The position numbers were made by a program, and so were the translations under genes. Of a stretch of DNA of 64,000 nucleotides, positions 30,090 through 38,608 are shown one piece after another (position 1 is the first letter of the stretch; each line of letters starts with the position of its first letter). The DNA is from PVC group bacterium (GTDB lineage Bacteria; Verrucomicrobiota; Kiritimatiellia; CAIKKV01; CAITUY01). The stretch lies in the NCBI GenBank assembly GCA_945870225.1, contig CAMBRF010000017.1:1-64000 (forward strand), read 5' to 3'. The notes under the pieces are model-generated. The model saw only the letters and a list, made by a program, of their open reading frames with translations, was not told the origin of the DNA and did not search any database.

Positions 30090-31151
30090 GTGCGAGACCG
30101 GAAGGACAGTGAACAAACCGTCGCTACGGCAGGGGGCCGCCGTTGGGTGGTTGGCGAGATCGAGACCGCGGCGGGGCGTGTGCCGCGTGTGGCTACATGC
30201 CTGACGTGGCGCGACCGCATGGGAGCGATGGCCATGCGCTGGGGTATCGGACGGGACCGATACAAGGTTGCCCCGGGGCTTTATGCCGTCGGGAACCCGA
30301 CTGGGGAATCGCCGCTTCTAGCTTCTGCCAACTACAAGCTCTCCTTCGATGTGCTGCGTGAAGCCATGGATGGACTCGACGCGTGGCTGTTGGTTCTGGA
30401 CACCAAGGGAATCAATGTATGGTGTGCGGCCGGGAAGGGGACATTCGGAACCGAGGAACTGATCCAGCGCCTCGTGGTCACGGAGGCGAGCCGTGTGGCG
30501 GGCGGGGCACCGCTGGTCCTGCCGCAGTTGGGGGCCCCCGGTATCGCCGCCCATGAAGTCCGCCGCCGTACCGGCCTTCGCGTGGTCTACGGTCCGGTGC
30601 GTGCCAGCGACCTGCCGGCCTACCTGCGCCACGGCATGCGCGCTGCGCCAGCCATGCGACAAGTCCAGTTTACGCTGCGCGACCGTCTGGCCGTTGTGCC
30701 GGTGGAGGTGGTTCAGCGTCTGATTCCGTGTCTTCTCGTCATGCTGTCTCTCTTTCTGGCCGCTGGCTTGGGACGGCACGGCTATCATCTGGCCATGGCG
30801 CAATGGCCGGGAATCGCCCTGGCGGTCTGGGTCAATTTCCTGGCCGGCATTGCGCTGACGCCGGCGCTGCTACCCTGGTTGCCGGGACGTTCCTTTGCGC
30901 TCAAGGGAGCGGGAATGGGCGTGATGACGGGAGCCGCGCTTTGGCTGTTCAGGCGGTATGGTCTGGCCGAAGGGCTTGGGGTCGGTCTGCTGAGCATGGC
31001 GTCTTGCTCCTTTCTTGGCCTGATGTTCACTGGTTGCACGCCCTACACCTCGGCGTCAGGGGTGCGACGGGAGATCCGGTGGGCGATCCCGCTGCAGATC
31101 GCGGCGGCCGCTGTCGGGCTTGTTTTATGGGTGTTAACGCGCTGGAGGTAA
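30090..31151 (+). CDS. hgcA: Mercury methylation corrinoid protein HgcA
   Basis: 353 residues from GTG 30090, preceded by GAGGAGGA. The soluble corrinoid-binding domain shows VPRVATCLTWRDRMG, APGLYAVGNPTGESPLLAS and the diagnostic cap-helix motif NVWCAAGKGTFGTEEL, whose Cys (C112) is the strictly required Co ligand. The C-terminal ~130 residues hold five membrane helices, as in all HgcA and unlike the CdhD/AcsC proteins. It transfers a methyl group from methylcobalamin to Hg(II). Next to hgcB (9-nt gap). Confidence 0.97.
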   Translation: MRDRKDSEQTVATAGGRRWVVGEIETAAGRVPRVATCLTWRDRMGAMAMRWGIGRDRYKVAPGLYAVGNPTGESPLLASANYKLSFDVLREAMDGLDAWLLVLDTKGINVWCAAGKGTFGTEELIQRLVVTEASRVAGGAPLVLPQLGAPGIAAHEVRRRTGLRVVYGPVRASDLPAYLRHGMRAAPAMRQVQFTLRDRLAVVPVEVVQRLIPCLLVMLSLFLAAGLGRHGYHLAMAQWPGIALAVWVNFLAGIALTPALLPWLPGRSFALKGAGMGVMTGAALWLFRRYGLAEGLGVGLLSMASCSFLGLMFTGCTPYTSASGVRREIRWAIPLQIAAAAVGLVLWVLTRWR

Positions 31152-31160
31152 GAAAGTCAA

Positions 31161-31454
31161 ATGAAGATGATCTACCTGCGAAATGTGGTCACGCTGCGGC
31201 TCGATGCCGATAAGTGCATCGGTTGCGGGCTTTGCCGGGAGGTCTGTCCTCACGGTGTCTTCGCCCTCTCTGAGGGACGGAGTCGAATCACGGATCGCGA
31301 TGCATGCATGGAATGCGGGGCCTGCGCCCGCAATTGTCCGGTCGACGCCTTGTGGGTGCAGAACGGCGTGGGTTGTGCGGTTGGGATTTTGAATTCGGCA
31401 TTGGGGCGCAAGAGCGGGTGCTGCGGCGAGAAACAGGCATGCTGTTGCGGCTAA
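31161..31454 (+). CDS. hgcB: Mercury methylation ferredoxin HgcB
   Basis: 97 residues with two [4Fe-4S] motifs, CIGCGLCREVC and CMECGACARNC, a conserved lone Cys (C72, NGVGCAVG) and C-terminal cysteine pairs (SGCCGE, ACCCG), the features that set HgcB apart from ordinary ferredoxins. It reduces the HgcA corrinoid, and the C-terminal thiols are thought to hand over Hg(II). The last pair is a triple CCC here. Confidence 0.96.
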   Translation: MKMIYLRNVVTLRLDADKCIGCGLCREVCPHGVFALSEGRSRITDRDACMECGACARNCPVDALWVQNGVGCAVGILNSALGRKSGCCGEKQACCCG

Positions 31455-31484
31455 GAGAGACGTACAGGAGAAGAGGAGAAAGGC

Positions 31485-32678
31485 GTGAGCAACAAGATGA
31501 ACTCTGACGGCGATCGGAAACTGACCAATGTGTTTGAGCGTTATCTTACCGTGTGGGTGGCGCTCTGTATTGTGGGTGGGATAGTGCTGGGGAAACTGGC
31601 GCCCGGATTGGCCAGGACGCTGGATGGTATGGCGATTTACGTAAATGACGCCCCGGTGGTGTCCATTCCCATCGCGATCTGTCTCTTCTTCATGATGTAC
31701 CCCATCATGGTGAAGATTGACTTCGCCTCGGTCGTCAAGGCCGGCCGGAGCGGCAAACCGGTCTGGCTGACGTTGTTTGTGAACTGGGCGATCAAGCCCT
31801 TCACGATGTATGCCATCGCCTTGTTGTTTCTGGGCTTCCTGTTCAGGGGCCTGATCGGAGCTGAGGCGACAGACCTCGTGAAAATGCCATTCAGGCTCGA
31901 CCTGGCAGTGGGTGCCACGCATGGAGCGGGCACGGTTGTGTTGCATGAAGGCGTCAAGATGTTGCAGGTTCCGCTGTGGCGCAGTTACTTTGCCGGGTGC
32001 ATTCTTCTTGGAATCGCACCCTGCACGGCGATGGTGCTGGTGTGGGGTTATCTGGCAAAGGGTAACGACGGATTAACCCTGATCATGGTGGCCATCAACT
32101 CGCTGTCCATGCTCGTGCTCTACGGCGTGCTTGGCGGTTTCCTGCTGGGCGTGGGCAAACTCCCGGTGCCCTGGCAGGCGTTACTGCTCTCGATCATCAT
32201 CTACGTGGCCCTGCCGCTGGTGGCCGGATACTTGTCTCGAAAGTGGATCATCCAGGCGAAGGGGGAGAAGTGGTTTACGGAGAAGTTCCTGCATGTGCTC
32301 ACCCCCATCACGATCCTCGCCCTGTTGACCACACTGGTGCTGCTCTTCAGTTTCAAGGGCGAAACGATCCTGAATAACCCGTTGACCATCCTCTGGATCG
32401 CCATCCCGCTATTCCTTCAGACGATGCTTATTTTCTGGCTGGGGTACGGGTGGGCCAGACTGCTCAAGCTTCCCTATCGGGACGCAGCCCCTGCGGCGAT
32501 GATCGGTGCCTCGAACCACTTCGAGGTGGCCATTGCCACGGCGACCATGCTGTTCGGCCTTTCCTCCGGCGCGGCGCTGGCCACGGTGGTGGGGGTATTG
32601 ATCGAAGTTCCGGTTATGCTGTGGCTCGTGAAAATCTGCCTGCGAACCCAGCACTGGTTCGGGAATGAGAGGGCGTAG
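31485..32678 (+). CDS. acr3: Arsenite efflux transporter Acr3
   Basis: 397 residues, ten membrane helices. Acr3 signatures: [20 protein letters not shown] with the essential Cys in TM4, and [19 protein letters not shown]. Exports As(III)/Sb(III). GTG 31485 follows GAGGAGAAAG, 30 nt after hgcB, so co-transcribed with hgcAB. Confidence 0.95.
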   Translation: MSNKMNSDGDRKLTNVFERYLTVWVALCIVGGIVLGKLAPGLARTLDGMAIYVNDAPVVSIPIAICLFFMMYPIMVKIDFASVVKAGRSGKPVWLTLFVNWAIKPFTMYAIALLFLGFLFRGLIGAEATDLVKMPFRLDLAVGATHGAGTVVLHEGVKMLQVPLWRSYFAGCILLGIAPCTAMVLVWGYLAKGNDGLTLIMVAINSLSMLVLYGVLGGFLLGVGKLPVPWQALLLSIIIYVALPLVAGYLSRKWIIQAKGEKWFTEKFLHVLTPITILALLTTLVLLFSFKGETILNNPLTILWIAIPLFLQTMLIFWLGYGWARLLKLPYRDAAPAAMIGASNHFEVAIATATMLFGLSSGAALATVVGVLIEVPVMLWLVKICLRTQHWFGNERA

Positions 32679-32681
32679 GCG

Positions 32682-33110
32682 ATGAAAATTCTCTTTCTCT
32701 GCACGGGTAATTCCTGCCGGAGCCAGATGGCGGAAGGTTGGGCGCGGCAATTGAAGGACGACGTGATCGAGGCGTATTCCGCCGGAATCGAGACGCACGG
32801 GCTCAATCCGAGGGCGGTCAAGGTCATGGCGGAGGCCGGCGTGGACATCAGTGGACAGCGGTCCAAGAACGTCGACGAGGTCAAGGATGTCCCGTTCGAC
32901 TACATCGTTACGGTGTGCGGTCATGCGAACGAATCATGCCCCATGTGGCTGAGCGGCAAAGCCAAGGTCGTCCACGTCGGTTTCGACGATCCCCCCGCAC
33001 TGTCTAATAACGCGAAGAGCGAAGACGAGGCGCTTGGGCACTATCGGCGCGTTCGCGATGAAATCAGAGACTTCATCAGGGAGATGCCGGCGAGCCTGAG
33101 TCGGGGCTGA
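32682..33110 (+). CDS. arsC: Arsenate reductase, thioredoxin-dependent (LMW phosphatase type)
   Basis: 142 residues. P-loop FLCTGNSCRSQMAEGWAR with nucleophile Cys7-type residue, and the redox pair in TVCGHANESCPM, as in Staphylococcus/Bacillus ArsC. Reduces As(V) to As(III) for Acr3, drawing electrons from thioredoxin. 3 nt after acr3. Confidence 0.95.
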   Translation: MKILFLCTGNSCRSQMAEGWARQLKDDVIEAYSAGIETHGLNPRAVKVMAEAGVDISGQRSKNVDEVKDVPFDYIVTVCGHANESCPMWLSGKAKVVHVGFDDPPALSNNAKSEDEALGHYRRVRDEIRDFIREMPASLSRG

Positions 33111-33162
33111 CAACAGACGGTGAACATGGGATAATGTTGGTGCCGTGAGGTGATGAAAGGCT

Positions 33163-35367
33163 ATGGCGATCACAACCAACAGATTCAGGGTTCGCGGGCT
33201 CGATTGCGCGGAGGAGGTCAATGCGCTCAGGGATACCGTGGGCAAACTGCGGGATGTGAGCGCTCTTGACTTCAACCTCATTGACGGGACGATGACGGTT
33301 CAATATGACGCCGACCTGGTTGGCGAGAGCGTCATTCTCGACGCAGTGAAGAGAGCCGGTCTGCAGGCGGATCCCCTCGACGCGACGTGTGCCAACGGTG
33401 TGTGTGCCGTCGAGGAGGGTTGGTGGCTGAAACGTGGACGGGCTTTTATGTGTTGGAGTTCCGGTGCTCTGGTGCTGACAGGTCTGGCCAGTCACGCGAT
33501 GCTGCATGGGGGCCTGCTGCATGCGCTGATCGGCGGAGAAGGCATGGTGAATCATGTCTTTCCGCTGCCCGTCAGGCTTCTCTATGGGGCGGCGGTTGTG
33601 ACCGGGGGCTGGTTCGTCGTTCCGAAGGCCTGGTTGGCGCTGCGCCGGCTGCAGGCCGATATGAATCTTCTGATGACGATCGCCGTGTTCGGCGCGATGG
33701 CCATCGGGCAATGGTTCGAGGCCGGAACCGTGGCGTTTCTCTTCGCGTTCTCCCTGCTGCTGGAATCGTGGAGTGTGGGTCGTGCCCGCCGGGCCATCCA
33801 TGCCCTGGTCAACCTGACGCCGCCGACCGCCCGCTACCGGTGCCCTGCCGACGGGGATATCATCGAAAAACTGGTTGCCGACGTTCCGGTTGGGGTCACG
33901 ATTCTGGTGCGGCCGGGGGAGCGAATCCCGCTGGACGGAATTGTCACCAGAGGCCGGACCTCGGTGAACCAGGCCCCCATCACCGGCGAATCCATGTTGG
34001 TGGCCAAGGAGGAGGGGAATGAGGTTTTTGCGGGCACGATCAACGAGGAGGGATCGATCGAGTTCCGGGCCACCAAGCCGGCTGCCGACACCACCCTGGC
34101 GCGCATCGTCCGTATGGTGGAGCACGCGCAATCCCGCCGGGCACGGGTTGAGCAGTGGGTGGAAAAATTCGCACGTTACTACACGCCTGCCATGCTGGCC
34201 ATCGCCTTCATGGTCGCGGTCGTTCCGCCGCTGTTGGGCGGATCATGGGGTCGCTGGTTCTATGAGGCGCTGGTCATCCTGGTCATCGCCTGTCCCTGCG
34301 CACTGGTGATCTCGACGCCCGTCAGTATCGTGGCGGCCCTCACGGCGGCGGCCAGGGCGGGTGTGCTGATCAAGGGAGGAGCCTTCCTTGAAGCGGCAGG
34401 TCGCGTTAAGGTCTTCGCGCTGGACAAGACGGGCACATTGACGAAGGGTCTCCCGGAGGTGCAGGAGATACTGGCCTTGAATGGCCACACCCGCCATGAA
34501 CTTCTCGCCCGCGCGGCAGCGTTGGAAGCTCACAGCGAGCACCCCTTGGCGGCGGCTGTCTTGCGGAAGGCCCGCGTGGAGCATGTGACGCCTTTGGTGG
34601 CGCAGGAGTTCCGTGCCATCAAAGGGCGCGGTGCCGAAGCGATGATTGAAGGGCGCCTCTTCTGGGTGGGAAGCCACCGGCTCCTGCATGAAAAAGGCGT
34701 TGAGGAGTCAGAAATCCATATCCATGCACAGCGCATGGAAGATGCAGGGCATTCCCTGATCGTGGTGGGTAGCGACCGGCATGTCTGTGGTCTGATCAGC
34801 GTGGCCGATGCCATTCGTCCGGAGGCTTTGGCTCTGGTCCGCCAGTTGAAGGCGGCGGGTGTGCGTCACGTCGCCATGCTCACCGGCGACAATCAGGGCA
34901 CGGCGGATGCGGTAGGCCGTGCGGTGGGTGTGGATGAAGTGCGGGCGGAACTGCTGCCGGAAGACAAGATGCAGGCGATTCAGGAGATCCAACAACGGCA
35001 TGGCCTCGTGGCCATGGTGGGCGATGGCGTCAATGATGCGCCAGCGCTGGCCACCGCCACCCTCGGAATTTCAATGGGTGCCGCCGGGACCGATGCGGCC
35101 ATCGAAACGGCTGATATTGCCCTCATGTCCGACAATTTGGACCGTCTTCCCTGGCTGGTGCTCCATGCGCGGCGTGCCTTGCGCATTATCCGGCAGAATA
35201 TTATTTTCGCCTTGGGGCTCAAGGCGGTATTCATGGTCCTGGCTTTGCTGCAAGTGGCGACGCTCTGGATGGCCATTGCCGCCGATATGGGGGCCTCGTT
35301 GCTGGTGATCTTCAACGCCTTGCGCCTGCTGCGCGACAGGGGGCCCCGGTTGAACGTCGTGACGTGA
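33163..35367 (+). CDS. zntA: Heavy-metal P1B-type ATPase (Zn/Cd/Pb type)
   Basis: 734 residues. N-terminal heavy-metal-associated-like domain (RVRGLDCAEEVNALR) with one Cys in place of CxxC. Membrane metal site CPC in VIACPCALVISTP, phosphorylation DKTGTLT, SEHPLA, and GDGVNDAPALA hinge. The CPC with this N-terminal form suits ZntA/CadA divalent exporters, but specificity cannot be settled by eye. Starts 52 nt after arsC on the same strand. The gene symbol indicates similarity only. Confidence 0.88.
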   Translation: MAITTNRFRVRGLDCAEEVNALRDTVGKLRDVSALDFNLIDGTMTVQYDADLVGESVILDAVKRAGLQADPLDATCANGVCAVEEGWWLKRGRAFMCWSSGALVLTGLASHAMLHGGLLHALIGGEGMVNHVFPLPVRLLYGAAVVTGGWFVVPKAWLALRRLQADMNLLMTIAVFGAMAIGQWFEAGTVAFLFAFSLLLESWSVGRARRAIHALVNLTPPTARYRCPADGDIIEKLVADVPVGVTILVRPGERIPLDGIVTRGRTSVNQAPITGESMLVAKEEGNEVFAGTINEEGSIEFRATKPAADTTLARIVRMVEHAQSRRARVEQWVEKFARYYTPAMLAIAFMVAVVPPLLGGSWGRWFYEALVILVIACPCALVISTPVSIVAALTAAARAGVLIKGGAFLEAAGRVKVFALDKTGTLTKGLPEVQEILALNGHTRHELLARAAALEAHSEHPLAAAVLRKARVEHVTPLVAQEFRAIKGRGAEAMIEGRLFWVGSHRLLHEKGVEESEIHIHAQRMEDAGHSLIVVGSDRHVCGLISVADAIRPEALALVRQLKAAGVRHVAMLTGDNQGTADAVGRAVGVDEVRAELLPEDKMQAIQEIQQRHGLVAMVGDGVNDAPALATATLGISMGAAGTDAAIETADIALMSDNLDRLPWLVLHARRALRIIRQNIIFALGLKAVFMVLALLQVATLWMAIAADMGASLLVIFNALRLLRDRGPRLNVVT

Positions 35368-35390
35368 AGTAAAAGGCAAGGAACACTACC

Positions 35391-36035
35391 ATGCCGAATA
35401 GTCTTCAGGAGGTAAAGGATCGGTTCGATCGGGTGGCTTCAGCTTGGGATGCCAATCCGGGGCGGGTTATTTTGGCTCAGGCGGTGGTAGCGGCGATCCG
35501 CGCCGCTGTGCCGCTGCGGTGCGACATGAAGGCCATGGACTTCGGGGCGGGCACCGGACTGGTAACGCTGGGCCTTCTGCCCCATGTGGGCTGGCTCACC
35601 GCTGCGGATGCGTCGGTTGAGATGGTACGGGTACTGGATGCGAAACTGAAGGCCCTTCGGATAGCGAATGTGAAGACCATGCTCTGTGACATCAGCAAGG
35701 CCGCTCTGCCGGTGGCGGAATTCGATCTCATCGTGAGTTCCATGGTGTTGCACCACCTTCCGGATGTGCCCGCCGCGCTTCAGAGGCTTCGGCCTTGCCT
35801 GCGGCCCGGCGGCTGGATTGCCCTGGCCGATCTCGACTCAGAGGACGGGACGTTTCATGCCGACCCGACCGGCGTCTATCACCATGGTTTTGACCGGGCT
35901 CAAATCTGCCGGTGGTTGCAGGCCGCCGGGTTCACGGAGACGAGGTCCGATGAGGCGCATCGGATGGTGCGGGCGGCGACAGACGGTCAAAGCCGTGAGT
36001 ACCCCGTCTTTCTCGTTACGGGCCGGGCGCCTTGA
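35391..36035 (+). CDS. SAM-dependent class I methyltransferase of unknown substrate
   Basis: 214 residues. Rossmann motif I MDFGAGTGLVTLGLLP, motif II region TAADASVEMVRVL, and post-II VLHHLPDVPAAL. Not an ArsM: the conserved Cys set following motif I of arsenite methyltransferases is absent. It is the last gene of the hgcAB-acr3-arsC-P-ATPase run (24 nt after the ATPase). A metal(loid) or small-molecule substrate is possible by context but unproven. Confidence 0.85.
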   Translation: MPNSLQEVKDRFDRVASAWDANPGRVILAQAVVAAIRAAVPLRCDMKAMDFGAGTGLVTLGLLPHVGWLTAADASVEMVRVLDAKLKALRIANVKTMLCDISKAALPVAEFDLIVSSMVLHHLPDVPAALQRLRPCLRPGGWIALADLDSEDGTFHADPTGVYHHGFDRAQICRWLQAAGFTETRSDEAHRMVRAATDGQSREYPVFLVTGRAP

Positions 36036-36057
36036 GAAGGTTGCTGTCCTCCTGCGA

Positions 36058-38064
36058 TCACTGAACGATTGGAAGCTCCGGCCGCGCGGCCCATTCGGTC
36101 CAGCCGGCGTCGTACCAGCGGACATTCGGATAGCCCAGCAGGTGCTTCAGGACGAAGAAGGTCTGGCTGGCTTGATGTCCGGTGCGGCAGTGGACGATGA
36201 CTTCGGTGTCCTTCGATGGAACGATCCGGCTGTAGGCGGCCGCAAGTTCCGCGACCGGCTTGAAGGTGGCGACCTTATTGGAAGTCACAATGACATCCTC
36301 GCTGAAGGCGCGGTTGATCGCACCGGGAATATGGCCGGCACGGGCTTCATCGGATTTCTTTCCTGTGTAAAAGTCAGCCGGACGTACGTCAATAATTACC
36401 GCGCCGGGCTTGCCCAGTCGGGCCGCCACAGTCTGGAAGTCCACCGTGAAGTCATCGGCATTGCTTTTCAACGGGTATTTCGCTCCGGTGACGGCAGGCA
36501 GCGCGGCGTCCACAGGCCGACCCTCCTGCGCCCACTTGGCGGACCCTCCGTTCAAGACGGCATAGTCCCTATGTCCCAGCCGCCCCAAAGCCATGCCAGC
36601 CAGGGTGGTGTCGTGCAACTTGTCGCCCGATACGAGAACGATGGTGTCTGAGGGCTGCAACCCTAAAAGCGAGAACTGGGCCGCAAGCATGGGGGCGGGA
36701 AGGAGCATGGACGGCACGCCTCCGATATTGCCGCGGAGACTCTCCACATTGAGACTGAGCGAACCCGGAATATGCCCTGAGTTGTACTCGGGCTGGGGGC
36801 GCAGGTCGATGACCTTGAGCCCCAACGCGCCAAGCCGGTCGGCAAGCCAGTCCGTCTCGACGAGATAAGTCCTCCCGGCCTGATCCGGTGCGAGGGCTCC
36901 GCTGACCTTGCTGACGCCGGCGGGCGAGGCGAAGAAGGCGCGCCAGGCATTGACCCGCTCGGAAACCCGGGGCGGCAACGGTTCGGTTCGCAACGACACC
37001 GGCTTGAGGCACCGATCCCGAAAGCCCTGCAGACCGTCGGTGAGGAGATAGACGTTGTCGAATCCCTGACGCTGGAGCGAATCGCGGGCCTGGGCGGGAT
37101 GCGTCATTCCGTTGGAATAGAGAACGATCAGTCCCTTGTTCCGGTGGGGCAGGAGGGTTTCCGCCAACCGGGCGAGCGGGACGTTGAGCGCGTTGCGAAT
37201 GTGGAAGGCGTTGAACTCGGCGGCTGGCCGAACATCCACGACCACGAGATCGGGTTCGCCCGCCATCAGTCGGTCGGCCAGTTCCTCGGGCTCGATGTGG
37301 TCTCTGGCCTTGTCCACATTTTCCATCAGGGCTTTCTCGCCCATCCCCGACACGGCGGCGGCATCCGTTGACGTTGCGGAAACGGTTGTTGTGGAGGGGT
37401 TCAGCACGAACAGGCCGGCGGCCACCGCCACCAGTGCCAGGCTGAAGGCCTTCAGGAAAGGCGTTCCCAGATACGGGGCGTGGCCCATGCGAGCCTTTTC
37501 GGCCCACTCGGCGAGCCAGAAGGCGGCCACCGCCACCAGGGTGAACGCCATGACGAACGTGTTCCGCGACACGCCCAACGTGTCATAAGCCAGTTGCACG
37601 CCCTGATCGCCGGCCGTCATAAACGGTCCGATCACAGGAAACAGCTCGTTGAAGAGAATGCTTCCGCCAATGCTGCCGAGCAGGAAGACCAGGGCATCGA
37701 TACGGCCCGCGGCCAGTCCCGCGGCGGCGGTTCCGGGACACCAGCCTCCCATTACAAACCCCACGCCGAAAAGGAGTCCGCCCGCGATCTGGGCGCCGTA
37801 GATCGTCGGCATGAGGAAGATCCGCTCGAGGGGCAGCCAGCCGATGGCGACCAGATACGACAGTCCCAGCATCGCGACGATCACGGCGGTGAACATGACC
37901 TTCAGAACCGCCATGTCGGTGAAGTAGAACACGCCGGCCAGACGCCGTGAACTGCTGAACCCGGCTCTTTCCAGCGCAAACCCGAATCCGGCTCCGACCA
38001 GCAGGGCGAGGAAGAGCGCCGTGGGCGTTCCCAGCGCATCCAGACTATAGAGGGTGTTAATCAT
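36058..38064 (-). CDS. YeeE/YedE-type sulfur transporter half fused to three rhodanese domains
   Basis: About 668 residues from ATG 38064 (AGGAGG site; overlaps the upstream gene). The first ~240 residues have membrane helices and the thiosulfate-transporter motif GGWCPGTAAAGLAAG. Three rhodanese domains follow: the first two have lost the active-site Cys (IVLYSNGMT, IVLVSGDKL), only the third keeps it (VIVHCRTGHQAS). If the topology is as expected the rhodaneses act on the sulfur species moved by the channel. Last gene of the minus-strand sulfur operon. Confidence 0.87.
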   Translation of the reverse strand: MINTLYSLDALGTPTALFLALLVGAGFGFALERAGFSSSRRLAGVFYFTDMAVLKVMFTAVIVAMLGLSYLVAIGWLPLERIFLMPTIYGAQIAGGLLFGVGFVMGGWCPGTAAAGLAAGRIDALVFLLGSIGGSILFNELFPVIGPFMTAGDQGVQLAYDTLGVSRNTFVMAFTLVAVAAFWLAEWAEKARMGHAPYLGTPFLKAFSLALVAVAAGLFVLNPSTTTVSATSTDAAAVSGMGEKALMENVDKARDHIEPEELADRLMAGEPDLVVVDVRPAAEFNAFHIRNALNVPLARLAETLLPHRNKGLIVLYSNGMTHPAQARDSLQRQGFDNVYLLTDGLQGFRDRCLKPVSLRTEPLPPRVSERVNAWRAFFASPAGVSKVSGALAPDQAGRTYLVETDWLADRLGALGLKVIDLRPQPEYNSGHIPGSLSLNVESLRGNIGGVPSMLLPAPMLAAQFSLLGLQPSDTIVLVSGDKLHDTTLAGMALGRLGHRDYAVLNGGSAKWAQEGRPVDAALPAVTGAKYPLKSNADDFTVDFQTVAARLGKPGAVIIDVRPADFYTGKKSDEARAGHIPGAINRAFSEDVIVTSNKVATFKPVAELAAAYSRIVPSKDTEVIVHCRTGHQASQTFFVLKHLLGYPNVRWYDAGWTEWAARPELPIVQ

Positions 38065-38590
38065 GCCATTGCCTCCTGACGAACCATGCGGTGCCATACC
38101 CGGCGGCAAACACGCATCCCATGAACACCAGACTCCCGCTGAGCAGCAGAGCGCCGCCGCTCAAGGCCTGGCCGGAGGTGCAGCCCTGAGCCAGGCGGCT
38201 CGCGAACCCGACGATCACGCCGCCCGCCAGAGCGTATCCCAGTCGTAACCGCCGCGACGCCGCGGCACCGCGCTCAACCTGGATTCGGGCACGGTTGGCC
38301 AGGAGTGCCGAGAATAGCGCCCCGACGAATGTGCCCACGAGCATCAGGACGAGGTAATAGTTCAGCGGCCGGGCGCCCCAGCGGCCGAAATACTCGCTGC
38401 TCAGCGTGTGCGACGTCGCCGTGCAAAGGGACAGCGATGCGCCAATGCGCGCAATGCCTGCGGACGCCCCCAGTCCGGCTCCGAGAATCACGAATGACGC
38501 CAGGAGCACCAGCCCGAGCAGAACCCCGGCGAGGTAGGGATTGGCGTAGGGCTTGGGTCCCAAGGGTGATGTTTCTGTGACAGTTTTCAT
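38057..38590 (-). CDS. YeeE/YedE-type sulfur transporter, N-terminal half
   Basis: 177 residues, about 5 membrane helices. The Cys motif SRLAQGCTSGQALSGG is the paired counterpart of GGWCPGT in the downstream gene; in one-piece YeeE/TsuA transporters both motifs are in one chain and pass thiosulfate through cysteine relays. So the transporter is split into two genes that overlap by 8 nt. Located between the persulfide-dioxygenase-like gene and its other half. Confidence 0.85.
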   Translation of the reverse strand: MKTVTETSPLGPKPYANPYLAGVLLGLVLLASFVILGAGLGASAGIARIGASLSLCTATSHTLSSEYFGRWGARPLNYYLVLMLVGTFVGALFSALLANRARIQVERGAAASRRLRLGYALAGGVIVGFASRLAQGCTSGQALSGGALLLSGSLVFMGCVFAAGYGTAWFVRRQWHD

Positions 38591-38608
38591 AAGCTCCCTT
38601 TGTCGCTT

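Noticed and set aside
30090-31151. Reading HgcA as a CdhD/AcsC-type corrinoid iron-sulfur protein of the acetyl-CoA pathway
   Set aside because: It has the NVWCAAGK cap helix, five C-terminal membrane helices and an adjacent HgcB; no cdh/acs genes are nearby.
35391-36035. ArsM arsenite methyltransferase
   Set aside because: The conserved ArsM cysteines and post-motif-I pattern are absent; only a generic class I methyltransferase is supported.
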